This document shows, piece after piece, positions 9,464 through 17,361 of a stretch of DNA of 64,000 nt. The stretch's first letter is position 1, and each line of letters opens with the position of its first letter. A program made the translations under genes and the position numbers. Location of the stretch: NCBI RefSeq assembly GCF_902459615.1, contig NZ_CABPSA010000002.1:62001-126000 (forward strand), written 5' to 3'. The notes beneath the pieces were generated by a model. The model ran no database searches. It was not told the DNA's origin and worked only from the letters and a program-made list of their open reading frames with translations. Source of the stretch: Pandoraea commovens. Lineage in GTDB: Bacteria > Pseudomonadota > Gammaproteobacteria > Burkholderiales > Burkholderiaceae.

Positions 9464-9487
9464 GACCTCGGGGGTTTTCCCGAGGTC
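9464..9487. promoter_or_regulatory. Perfect 9-bp dyad in the divergent promoter region (candidate operator)
   Basis: gacctcggg (9464-9472) and cccgaggtc (9479-9487) are perfect inverted repeats around a 6-base centre. It lies in the 247-bp gap between the divergent cyclase gene (start 9346) and the lysR gene (start 9594), near an AT-rich tatagaat at 9448. As no gene ends here it is unlikely to be a terminator; a binding site for the adjacent LysR-type regulator or another factor is the best reading, though the arm length is unusual for a LysR box. Confidence 0.4.
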
Positions 9488-9593
9488 CGTTGCATTTATT
9501 TTCACTGCACCGTTCAGCACACTGCACACCTTGCGTCGCAGACTTTGGGCCGCTTCCCGCCCCCTCCCGGTCCATCGACGCTCACGGAGCCCC

Positions 9594-10526
9594 ATGAACA
9601 CGCGCTTTCTCGAAACCTTCGTCACGCTCGCCAAGCTGCGCAACTTTCGCGCAACGGCCACGGCGTTGCATGCGACGCCTGCGGCCATCTCGCAGCGGCT
9701 CAAGGTGCTGGAAGAGGAGTTGAAGACCGAGCTTGTCGACCGCGACAGCCGCGAGTTTCGACTCACACCGAACGGGGAATACCTGCTGGGCTATGCGAAG
9801 GCGGTGGTGGAGGCTGCGCGTCGTTTGCAGGCGGCGGCGTCCGGGGAAAGCACGTTGCGAGGACGGCTGCGTTTGGGGGTGATCGAGACGGTCGTGCACA
9901 GCTGGCTGCCGAACTATCTGCGACGCCTCGCCGCCGACTATCCGACGCTCGAAGTCGAGCTGACGGTCGACGTCTCCGTGCAGTTGCAGCGGCGTCTCAT
10001 GGCCGACGAACTCGACCTCATCATTCGTGTGGAAGGCAGCGACGACAGCAGCGTGGTGTGCAACGCACTCGCCAACTATCCGGTGCACTGGATTGCGCGC
10101 AAGGGGATGTTTCCGAACACGCGCAGCGGGCTCGCGAAGCAAGTCTTACAGCATCCAATCCTGACCTACGGACGCGGGACCGCGCCGCATCGCGCGCTGG
10201 AAGACATCGTGGCCAAGCTGGCCGGCGTGCACGGCGTGCCGCTGTCCGAGACGCGCATTACCGGCTCGCCGTCGATTGCCGTGATCGTGCAACTGGTGCG
10301 CGACGGGTTCGGCGTCGCCGCAATTCCGCGTCTGTTCGTCGACGCGTTGATCGCCAACGGGGAAGTCGTCGAGTTGCCCTTGCAGCCAGCGCCGCCGTCC
10401 ATCGTGGTGTCGATGTCGCGCCGTGCCGATGCGCCGCTGTTCGTGCACGGTGCGGGCACCGCCGCGCGCGCCGCATGTGCGGAGTACTGTCAGAAGAGCG
10501 ACCGGCGGTTGGTGGAATTGCTGTGA
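9594..10526 (+). CDS. LysR family transcriptional regulator
   Basis: A 310-residue protein with the N-terminal LysR helix-turn-helix (about 3-60; ATPAAISQRLKVLEEEL is the recognition segment) and a periplasmic-binding-like effector domain (about 90-295). CACGGAGC precedes the ATG at 9594; an in-frame upstream start at 9531 adds a basic tail unlike the family. It is transcribed divergently from the cyclase/MFS/5-oxoprolinase operon, the usual layout for a LysR activator of a catabolic operon, so it probably controls that operon in response to D-glutamate, 5-oxoproline or a related effector. The target is inferred from position only. Confidence 0.9.
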   Translation: MNTRFLETFVTLAKLRNFRATATALHATPAAISQRLKVLEEELKTELVDRDSREFRLTPNGEYLLGYAKAVVEAARRLQAAASGESTLRGRLRLGVIETVVHSWLPNYLRRLAADYPTLEVELTVDVSVQLQRRLMADELDLIIRVEGSDDSSVVCNALANYPVHWIARKGMFPNTRSGLAKQVLQHPILTYGRGTAPHRALEDIVAKLAGVHGVPLSETRITGSPSIAVIVQLVRDGFGVAAIPRLFVDALIANGEVVELPLQPAPPSIVVSMSRRADAPLFVHGAGTAARAACAEYCQKSDRRLVELL

Positions 10527-10531
10527 GGCGC

Positions 10532-10603
10532 CGACGTTGCTGACGTTGCTGACGTTGCTGACGTTGCTGACGTTGCCGACGTTGCCGACGTTGCCGACGT
10601 CGC
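10532..10603. repeat. Nine-base tandem repeat, eight copies
   Basis: The unit [C/T]GACGTTGC occurs eight times head to tail: one starting with C, four starting with T, then three starting with C, the last with one change (cgacgtcgc). It fills the gap between the lysR stop (10526) and the oxidase subunit IV stop (10623). The gradient of unit variants suggests slippage or unequal crossing-over, so copy number may vary between strains. Confidence 0.9.
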
Positions 10604-10622
10604 TAACGAATCGCTATGCCAC

Positions 10623-10964
10623 TCAGTGAAAGTGCGCCAGCCGCGTGACGAACGTGAAGTCCGCCTCCGACGCCATCAGCGACATCAGCACTAGCAGCGC
10701 CAACGGCGGAATCAGAATGGCGTAGACGAGCGCGAGCCGCTCCCATCGCATGTGCATGAACACCGCGACGATGAGACCCGCCTTGGCGATCATCAGCGCG
10801 AGAATCAATCCCCATCGCAGATAGCCCTGGAGATTCGCGTAGTCGACGAGATACGAGAACGTCGAGAGCACGAACAACAGCCCCCATACCTTCAGGTAGA
10901 GGCCGACTGCGTGTTGTTGGCCGGTGTGACCGGCACTTTGCGTCGCTGCCGCAGAGGATTCCAT
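10623..10964 (-). CDS. Cytochrome c oxidase subunit IV (prokaryotic type)
   Basis: A 113-residue protein with three hydrophobic helices (about residues 25-48, 52-75 and 82-103), the pattern of bacterial COX subunit IV/CyoD-like proteins. The middle helix ends in MIAKAGLIVAVFMHM, the Lys-His-Met pattern common in the family. ATG 10964 has a strong AGGAGG site lying across the stop of the preceding subunit III gene; the longer frame to 11009 lacks such a signal. It is the last gene of the caa3 oxidase operon, and probably helps assembly or stability of subunits I and III. Confidence 0.85.
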   Translation of the reverse strand: MESSAAATQSAGHTGQQHAVGLYLKVWGLLFVLSTFSYLVDYANLQGYLRWGLILALMIAKAGLIVAVFMHMRWERLALVYAILIPPLALLVLMSLMASEADFTFVTRLAHFH

Positions 10965-10972
10965 CGCGCCTC

Positions 10973-11674
10973 CTACCAGAGATAAAACAGCGCAAAGATG
11001 AACACCCACACGAGATCGACGAAGTGCCAGTACAGGCCCGCGATCTCCACCAGTTCGTAATTGCCGCGTCGCTCCAGCGTGCCGTTGAGCACTTTACGCA
11101 TGACGGTCAGCAAATAGATCACGCCCGCGCTGACATGCAGCCCGTGAAACCCCGTGATCATGAAGAAGCACGCGCCGAACTGCGCCGCCCCCATCGAATT
11201 GCCCCACGGACGAATGCCTTCGTGCACGATCAGGTTCGTCCATTCGAAGGCTTGCATGCCGACGAAGGCGATGCCGAAATACGCCGTCGCGAGAATGCAC
11301 GCTGCGGTCTTGTCGCGGTCGCGCCGGTAGGCGTAATTCACCGCCATCGCCATCGTGCCGCTGCTCGTGATGAGCACGAACGTCATGATCGCAATGAGCA
11401 GGAGCGGCACCGGATGTCCGCCCACGTTGAGCGCAAAGATCTCCGCCGGATTCGGCCACGGTGCAGTAGTCGACATGCGCACCGTCATGTAGCCGATCAG
11501 GAAGCTGCTGAACACAAAGGTGTCCGAGAGCAGGAAGATCCACATCATCGCCTTGCCCCACGGCACACGGAACGTGGCGCGGTCGCCGGACCAGTCGGTG
11601 ACGACGCCGCGCCAGCCGTCAGGCGGTGTGATGGCAGACGCAGCGGAGGATGGGGTGGACGATGGCGTATTCAC
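10973..11674 (-). CDS. ctaE: Cytochrome c oxidase subunit III
   Basis: A 233-residue heme-copper oxidase subunit III with about five to six membrane helices. The segment ITGFHGLHVSAGVIY and the C-terminal LYWHFVDLVWVFIF are family hallmarks. The frame extends far upstream without a plausible protein; GTG 11674 is preceded by AGGAGA and starts a protein of normal length for the five-to-seven-helix class. Upstream lies a second, more divergent subunit III-like gene, and downstream subunit IV overlaps its ribosome-binding site with this stop. Confidence 0.88.
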   Translation of the reverse strand: MNTPSSTPSSAASAITPPDGWRGVVTDWSGDRATFRVPWGKAMMWIFLLSDTFVFSSFLIGYMTVRMSTTAPWPNPAEIFALNVGGHPVPLLLIAIMTFVLITSSGTMAMAVNYAYRRDRDKTAACILATAYFGIAFVGMQAFEWTNLIVHEGIRPWGNSMGAAQFGACFFMITGFHGLHVSAGVIYLLTVMRKVLNGTLERRGNYELVEIAGLYWHFVDLVWVFIFALFYLW

Positions 11675-11706
11675 GGGGCGTCTCCTGGCCGGGCCGATGT
11701 ATGGAC

Positions 11707-12351
11707 TTACGGCGCAACGCCGGTGCCGCACAAACGCTGCGCGATCTCCGGCGTGAGATTGACGATGGCCGCGAACAGCACCACCCACAACACAAACAGG
11801 AAATGCCAGTACTGTGCGGTGAGCGAGAGACGTCTGGCCCGTGTGGTGTGCGTCACACGACGCGGAATCAGCAACGCCCACGCCACCACACCGCCGATCA
11901 GATGCAGCGCGTGCAGCCCTGTCAGCAAGTAGAAGAAGCTGTTGGCCGGGTTGCCCGACACGCCGTAGCGACGCAGCGCGAGATCGCGCCATACCCAGAG
12001 TTGTCCGGCAATGAACGCGAGTGCGAGCGCACCGGCGAGTGCCCAGTCGCGCCGCGAGCGTCGTAGTTCACCTCGCTTTGCCTGCGACGCTGCCGACTGC
12101 ATCACGATGCACGCCGCCGCCAGCACGCCTGTGTTGACCCACAGCGCATTGACGGGCGGCAACGGACGCCAGTCGCCAAGGCTCATGCGCATGACGTACG
12201 CCACGAGCATCAGCGCAAACAACATGCCGATCACGCCCATGAGCCACCAAAGCGCCACCTGCGACGCCGCACGTCGACGCGGTTGCATCACGGGAACGCC
12301 GCCGGGAATGCCATCCGGTGGCATCGGCGGCCACGACGGAACGGGCCTCAT
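11707..12351 (-). CDS. Heme-copper oxidase subunit III-like protein
   Basis: A 214-residue membrane protein with about five helices. Its LLTGLHALHLIGGVVAW and LTAQYWHFLFVLWVVLF match the FHGLHV and YWHFVDLVW blocks of true subunit III, but the Glu of the mitochondrial-type proton site is not evident and the Asp of HFVD is replaced. The start overlaps the subunit I stop by ATGA. Such a second subunit III-like protein between CtaD and CtaE appears in some proteobacterial caa3 operons. Whether it is a structural subunit or an assembly factor cannot be told from sequence. Confidence 0.78.
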   Translation of the reverse strand: MRPVPSWPPMPPDGIPGGVPVMQPRRRAASQVALWWLMGVIGMLFALMLVAYVMRMSLGDWRPLPPVNALWVNTGVLAAACIVMQSAASQAKRGELRRSRRDWALAGALALAFIAGQLWVWRDLALRRYGVSGNPANSFFYLLTGLHALHLIGGVVAWALLIPRRVTHTTRARRLSLTAQYWHFLFVLWVVLFAAIVNLTPEIAQRLCGTGVAP

Positions 12352-14210
12352 GGTGTCGCTCCTTTCGGGGCATCGGGCGAAGGCGGTGCTTTGCCGCCAC
12401 CGCCGTGCAGCGCCGCCGAGTCGCCATCCACCAGCGTGGCGGGACGTCGCGGATCGGGGGCGAGATTCTGCGGCACGAAATCGTCGATGTCGCCCGGCAC
12501 GCTGTATTCATAGGGCCAGCGATATGTCGTCGGCAACACCGCGCCCCAGTTGCCGTGGCCGGGTGGCGCATGCGGTGTCTGCCATTCGAGCGACGCCGCG
12601 CGCCACGGATTCAGACCGGCCGGTTTGCCGTGTCGCACACTCCACGCGAGGTTGAACAGGAACAACAACTGCCCCAGCGCGACGAAGAACGCGGCGACCG
12701 AGATGTAGGTGTTCATCGTGTGCGCGGACTCGGGGATGAAGCTGTAGTTCTGGAACTCGTAGTAGCGTCGCGGCATGCCGAGAATGCCGAGGTAATGCAT
12801 CGGGAAAAAGATCGCGTAAGTGCCGAGGAACGTGATCCAGAAGTGCCACTGACCGAGGCGGTCGTTCAGCCGTCTGCCGGTGACCAGCGGATACCAGTGG
12901 TAGATCCCGCCGAAGACCACCAGCAAGGGGGCGACGCCCATCACCATGTGAAAGTGCGCGACGACGAAATAGGTGTTCGACAGCGGCATGTCCACACTCA
13001 CGTTGCCGAGGAACAGCCCGGTCAGTCCACCGATCACGAACGTGCTGATGAAGCCGATGGCGAACAGCATCGGCACGGTCAGATGGATGTCGCCACGCCA
13101 GAGCGTGAGTACCCAGTTGTAGACCTTGATCGCAGTCGGGATCGCGATGATGAGCGTGGTCGTCGCAAACAGAAATCCGAAGTACGGATTCATGCCACTG
13201 ATGAACATGTGGTGCGCCCACACGACGAACGACAGCACGCCGATGGCGAGAATCGCCCAGACCATCATGCGGTAGCCGAAGATGTTCTTGCGCGCGTGAA
13301 CGCTGATGAGATCGGACACGATGCCGAACGCAGGCAACGCGACGATGTAGACCTCGGGGTGGCCGAAGAACCAGAAGAGATGCTGAAACAGCAGCGGACT
13401 GCCGCCGCGATAATCGAGCGGCTGTCCCATCGACACCACCGCAGGCATGAAGAAGCTCGTGTGCAGCGTCTTGTCGAGCAGCATCATCACGCCGGAGACG
13501 AACAGCGCCGGGAAGGCGAGCAGCGCCAGCACCGTCGCCATCACGATGCCCCACACGGTGAGCGGCATGCGCAACAACGTCAAGCCTTCGGTGCGCGCCT
13601 GCAAGGCCGTGGTGACGTAGTTCAGGCCGCCCATCGTCGCCGCGACGATGAAGATCAGCAGAGAGACGAGCATGAGCACGATGCCCCACTCGGTGCCCGG
13701 TGTGCCGGGCAGGATGGCTTGCGGTGGATAGAGTGTCCAGCCTGCACCGGTCGGACCGCCGGGCACGAAGAAGCTCACCATCAACACGATCACGGCCAGC
13801 AGATACACCCAGTAACTGAGCATGTTCAGGAACGGGAAAACCATGTCGCGCGCGCCGACCATCAGCGGAATCAGGTAGTTGCCGAAACCGCCGAGGAAGA
13901 GCGCTGTGAGCAGATAGATCACCATGATCATGCCGTGCATGGTGACGTACTGATAGTAGTGACTGGCGTCGATGAACGAGAATTTGCCGGGGAAACCCAG
14001 TTGCAGACGCATGAGGTTAGACAGCACCAGCCCGACCAGTCCGACGGCAATGGCGGTGCAGGCGTACTGCACGGCGATCACCTTGTGGTCCTGGCTCCAG
14101 ACGTACTTCGTCCAGAAACTCTGCGGGCCGTCGTGCCCACCATAACCACCATGGTCGCCGTGGGCACCGGCATGGGTGGAACCGTCGGCATTCTCGGCAT
14201 TGCCAGTCAT
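12348..14210 (-). CDS. ctaD: Cytochrome c oxidase subunit I (caa3/aa3 type)
   Basis: A 620-residue subunit I. Heme and copper ligands are visible: His92 (low-spin heme), WFFGHPEVYIVALPAFG with His284 and the cross-linked Tyr288, CuB His333-His334 in WAHHMF, and His419/His421 in HFHMVM. Glu286 is the usual D-channel glutamate of type A1 oxidases. The first 30 residues are rich in His and Gly (GAHGDHGGYGGHDG), which could bind metal. The C-terminal 80 residues are hydrophilic and proline-rich. It lies 61 bp after the CtaC stop and overlaps the next gene by ATGA. It reduces O2 with electrons from CuA while pumping protons. Confidence 0.97.
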   Translation of the reverse strand: MTGNAENADGSTHAGAHGDHGGYGGHDGPQSFWTKYVWSQDHKVIAVQYACTAIAVGLVGLVLSNLMRLQLGFPGKFSFIDASHYYQYVTMHGMIMVIYLLTALFLGGFGNYLIPLMVGARDMVFPFLNMLSYWVYLLAVIVLMVSFFVPGGPTGAGWTLYPPQAILPGTPGTEWGIVLMLVSLLIFIVAATMGGLNYVTTALQARTEGLTLLRMPLTVWGIVMATVLALLAFPALFVSGVMMLLDKTLHTSFFMPAVVSMGQPLDYRGGSPLLFQHLFWFFGHPEVYIVALPAFGIVSDLISVHARKNIFGYRMMVWAILAIGVLSFVVWAHHMFISGMNPYFGFLFATTTLIIAIPTAIKVYNWVLTLWRGDIHLTVPMLFAIGFISTFVIGGLTGLFLGNVSVDMPLSNTYFVVAHFHMVMGVAPLLVVFGGIYHWYPLVTGRRLNDRLGQWHFWITFLGTYAIFFPMHYLGILGMPRRYYEFQNYSFIPESAHTMNTYISVAAFFVALGQLLFLFNLAWSVRHGKPAGLNPWRAASLEWQTPHAPPGHGNWGAVLPTTYRWPYEYSVPGDIDDFVPQNLAPDPRRPATLVDGDSAALHGGGGKAPPSPDAPKGATP

Positions 14211-14271
14211 GACGTTGTCTCCCTTTGTTGCCGGTGCGGCCCGCGCGTGGCGCTTTGCGACGCGCGTCGGG

Positions 14272-15837
14272 CTATGGCGCCGGTCTGATCATCGGCACAC
14301 TCGGTTGCGCCGGTCCCGACGATTGCGGACCGGTGGACTGCCGCGGCGGGATCGCCAGCGGCGGGGCGTATGTGTTCGGATCGTTCTGCAACGGCAACCC
14401 CGGCGTGCCCCCTTGGCGGCGCGCAGGCTGTGACGGCGGCTGTGTGCCCTGATTCGTCTGGTTGCCAGGTGCGGATGGCGTCAGCGGTGCGTATTGCACC
14501 GGCGGGCGCGGCGACTGAAGCGTGTTCTGCGCGAGCAGCATCACGGGCGTTTCGGTGCGGGGCGAAGACTGCGCGGGGACGACGGCAGCCGCCAGGGCAG
14601 CGGCGGTGAGCGCAATAGCGAGATGTCGGACAGGTTTGGGCATGGCGGACGAATGAGGTGTGTCGGATGAAGCAGACGGCGTGGTCGGCGTGGTCGGCGT
14701 GGACGGCGCTGGCGCCCCGGGCTGCGCCGCCGGTTGGGCGCTCAGCGTCCGGATGTAGGCGATGAGCGCCTTCAGATCGTCGTCGCTGAGTTCCAGTTTA
14801 GGCATGATCGGGGCGAAGCCCTTGGGCACGCGTGCCGTCGGGTTGCGGATGAATTCGGTGAGATAAGCGTCGTCGACGTGCGCTGAACTGCCATCCTGAA
14901 ACGTCTCCGTCTTCCCGTAAAGCCCGTGCCAGGTCGGGCCGACGCCTGCCGAACCGTCCACCGAATGGCAACCGGCGCATCCTTTGGCTTGCGCTAGCAA
15001 CTTACCCTTCGCGGCGAGCGGGTCCAGCGCGCCCGCCCCGGCGTGCTTCGTTTGCAGTGCAGCAAAGGTGGGGAGCTTGGCCACCCAGGCGTCGTAGGCG
15101 GGCTTGTCGTCCACGACCACCACACCACGCATGTTGGCGTGACCCACGCCGCATAGCTGGGCGCAGAGGATGTCGAAGCGTCCGGTGCGGGTCGGTGTGA
15201 GCCACATCTGCGTGACCATGCCCGGGACCATGTTCATCCGCGTGCGAAACGGGGGAACGTAGAAGTCGTGAAGCACGTCTTTGGCGCGCAGCAGCAATTT
15301 CACCGGCTGGCCGACGAGCAGGTGCAGCTCGGGCGCGTCGACGATGCGATTGTCCTGATTCGCCGGATCCTTGGGGTTCAGACCTAGCGGATTGTCGGCG
15401 GTGACGTAGCTGGGATCCGACGTGCCGAGCCGCCCGTCCGGCCCCGGCAGACGGAAGCGCCACTGCCATTGCTGGCCGACGACTTCGACGACATGGGCGT
15501 CCTTTGGCGCGTCGATCAGCTTCGCGTAGACGAATAGTCCCGGCGCGAGCATCGCGACGATGCCGACCGTCGTAATGCCGATCAGCCAGAATTCGAGACG
15601 TCGGTTATGAGGTTGATACGCCGCACGGTGCCCGTCGCGATGGCGGTAGCGAAAAATCGCCCATGCAACGAAAAGATTGATGACGACGAAGGCTACGCCG
15701 GTGATCACCAGCGTAAGGGTGAGGGTGTCGTCCATCTGGTGCCAGTTCGACGCCAGCGGGGTCTGCCACCACGGACTCCAGAAATGAAACGCGAGCGCCG
15801 CAGCGACAACGACGATCAGGAGGATGGGCAGGGCCAT
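14272..15837 (-). CDS. ctaC: Cytochrome c oxidase subunit II with fused cytochrome c (caa3 type) and long C-terminal tail
   Basis: A 521-residue protein. Two membrane helices (about 41-62 and 83-105) are followed by the cupredoxin domain with CuA ligands in CAQLCGVGHANM (225-236), then a cytochrome c domain with CAGCH at 287-291 and a likely axial Met345. This defines a caa3 oxidase subunit II. Unusual is the tail from about 367: a Pro/Thr/Ser linker, then from Met399 a segment that reads like a signal peptide (MPKPVRHLAIALTAAALAAA) and a Pro/Gln-rich end. ATG 15837 has a GAGG site; the 15879 start is less likely. Start of the ctaC-ctaD-III-III-IV operon. Confidence 0.93.
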   Translation of the reverse strand: MALPILLIVVVAAALAFHFWSPWWQTPLASNWHQMDDTLTLTLVITGVAFVVINLFVAWAIFRYRHRDGHRAAYQPHNRRLEFWLIGITTVGIVAMLAPGLFVYAKLIDAPKDAHVVEVVGQQWQWRFRLPGPDGRLGTSDPSYVTADNPLGLNPKDPANQDNRIVDAPELHLLVGQPVKLLLRAKDVLHDFYVPPFRTRMNMVPGMVTQMWLTPTRTGRFDILCAQLCGVGHANMRGVVVVDDKPAYDAWVAKLPTFAALQTKHAGAGALDPLAAKGKLLAQAKGCAGCHSVDGSAGVGPTWHGLYGKTETFQDGSSAHVDDAYLTEFIRNPTARVPKGFAPIMPKLELSDDDLKALIAYIRTLSAQPAAQPGAPAPSTPTTPTTPSASSDTPHSSAMPKPVRHLAIALTAAALAAAVVPAQSSPRTETPVMLLAQNTLQSPRPPVQYAPLTPSAPGNQTNQGTQPPSQPARRQGGTPGLPLQNDPNTYAPPLAIPPRQSTGPQSSGPAQPSVPMIRPAP

Positions 15838-16018
15838 GACATGCCTCGACGGCTCGCCGCACGGTCGCGCGCGGCGCACCTTCTCTAGGCTAGACGCTGG
15901 CTTCCCGGAGTCAAGTCAATTCTGACCACCCGACGCGATTGTCGGGTCTGCGCCGCTGCGGCGCATCAATCCATGAAAGCGGCTTGCATAAGCGGACGCC
16001 CTGCGCCCGCTTACAGCC
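15838..16018. other. Intergenic region between the EPS cluster end and the oxidase operon start
   Basis: No gene is seen. It holds two hairpins: taagcgg/ccgctta (15989-16013), just beyond the glycosyltransferase stop at 16019, and acccgac/gtcgggt (15928-15947). Neither has a T-run, so they are only possible terminators for the EPS transcript. The oxidase operon promoter must lie within or downstream-overlapping this stretch, but I see no convincing -35/-10 pair. Confidence 0.4.
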
Positions 16019-17326
16019 TTACGACGCGCGGCCCTGCGCCTTGCCGAGCAGCGTTCTGGCGAGATCGCGATATCCGTCGAGCAGCGGGCGCACGCGTTGC
16101 GGGTCGTCCATATGCGGCAACGTTTCGTTCGCCCCCTGTTCGACGACGCGCTCGAACGCCGTCGTCATTTCGTCTGCCGTGTGCAGGCAGAGGCTCCGTG
16201 CGCAATACGTTTCGAGCAGACGGTCCACGTCGGAATTCTGGTGCAGCGAAACCGGATAGATCGGCTTGCCCAGTGCCATGTATTCGAAGATCTTGGTCGA
16301 GACCACGCCCTTGTTACCCGGCGCGAAATACGCCAGGAACATCAGCACGTCGGCGTTCTGCTGAATTGCGCGCGCCGTGTGGTGATTCACGTGCGGCACG
16401 AAGATCACGTCGTTGCCGCCGCCCAGTGCTTCCCACGCCGCCTGCACCGGTGCGCACGCGCCGACGAAGATCACCTGAAGACGATCGGCCGCCGCCGGGT
16501 TGCGCTCGCGCAACTGGCGGATGCCGCGCGTGAGCGAATCCAGATCGTAGAATCCGATCGGTGTGCTGCCCGTATAGACGGCCTTGATGCGGTTCGGATC
16601 GATGTCAGGATTCAGCGCACGCCAGTCGATCTCGCGCGGTGCCGACGGCTCGAAATAGTGCGTTGCGACATTGAACAGCGTGCCGACCTTCACACCGTAA
16701 TTCGATTCGAATTCTTCGGCCAGTCCGTAGGACACCGTGGTCACGGCATCTGCGCGACGGAGCACCGCCCCTTCGATGGCACGCTTGATGCCACGGTTGC
16801 CGCCCAGCGAATCGTGTAGCGCCCAGGCGTCGCGCATATCGACCGACAACGTCACCTTCTGCGGAAACCGGCGCTTGAGCAAGGCCCCCACGACGGCCAT
16901 CGAGAACGGTGGCGACGACGCCATGATGACCACGTTCCCCTGCGTCTCCCGCAGCAACTGCGCGCAGCGTCGATACAGCGCAATGACGTTGGGCAGATAG
17001 AGATCGATGAAGAACGTGTGCTTGATAAAGCGAATGATGTTGATGACCGTGCCTTCGCGCACCGACGCCTTGGCCACCGACACGTTCATCACGGCCTCGC
17101 GAAACGCTTCGATTTGCTCCGGCGAATCGAACGTCTTCTCCAGTACGCGATTCGCTCCCTGCACATTGAACACGCGCACCGGACAGTTCAGACCGGTGAA
17201 GACCTTGCTCCAACGTTCTTGCCGGAAACTACCGGCGCGCTGCCCTTCGAATTCGGAAGTCAGGAACCAGGTCTCGATGGGCTGGCTGGCGCTCGCTTGC
17301 GAGGGCATCGCGATAGAAGAAGTCAT
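16019..17326 (-). CDS. Glycosyltransferase (GT4-like), last gene of the EPS/O-antigen cluster
   Basis: A 435-residue cytoplasmic protein with two Rossmann-like halves. The N-terminal half has IMASSPPFSMAVVGALLKRR, the C-terminal half YTGSTPIGFYDLDSL and STKIFEYMALGKPIYPVSL, the E-x7-type nucleotide-sugar motif of GT-B family 4 enzymes. It should transfer a sugar from a nucleotide donor to the growing lipid-linked repeat unit; donor and linkage cannot be told. ATG 17326 is the only start giving a normal N-terminus; the frame upstream to 17557 overlaps the CapD-like gene and is not coding. The Shine-Dalgarno is weak. It follows the CapD/WbpM-like gene by 35 bp. Confidence 0.82.
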   Translation of the reverse strand: MTSSIAMPSQASASQPIETWFLTSEFEGQRAGSFRQERWSKVFTGLNCPVRVFNVQGANRVLEKTFDSPEQIEAFREAVMNVSVAKASVREGTVINIIRFIKHTFFIDLYLPNVIALYRRCAQLLRETQGNVVIMASSPPFSMAVVGALLKRRFPQKVTLSVDMRDAWALHDSLGGNRGIKRAIEGAVLRRADAVTTVSYGLAEEFESNYGVKVGTLFNVATHYFEPSAPREIDWRALNPDIDPNRIKAVYTGSTPIGFYDLDSLTRGIRQLRERNPAAADRLQVIFVGACAPVQAAWEALGGGNDVIFVPHVNHHTARAIQQNADVLMFLAYFAPGNKGVVSTKIFEYMALGKPIYPVSLHQNSDVDRLLETYCARSLCLHTADEMTTAFERVVEQGANETLPHMDDPQRVRPLLDGYRDLARTLLGKAQGRAS

Positions 17327-17361
17327 GAATAGGGTCTGAATGAAAAAATCGATCCGCGCGC

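Noticed and set aside
10532-10603. CRISPR array
   Set aside because: Unit is only 9 bp with no spacers; it is a simple tandem repeat. No CRISPR-like array was seen elsewhere.
12318-14288. 656-codon open frame on plus within ctaD
   Set aside because: Antisense to an unmistakable subunit I with all heme and copper ligands; composition is His/Asp/Arg-biased.
14272-14643. Separate gene for a secreted proline-rich protein starting at Met399 of ctaC
   Set aside because: No ribosome-binding site before that ATG and the frame is continuous with ctaC, so I report a fusion/tail instead.
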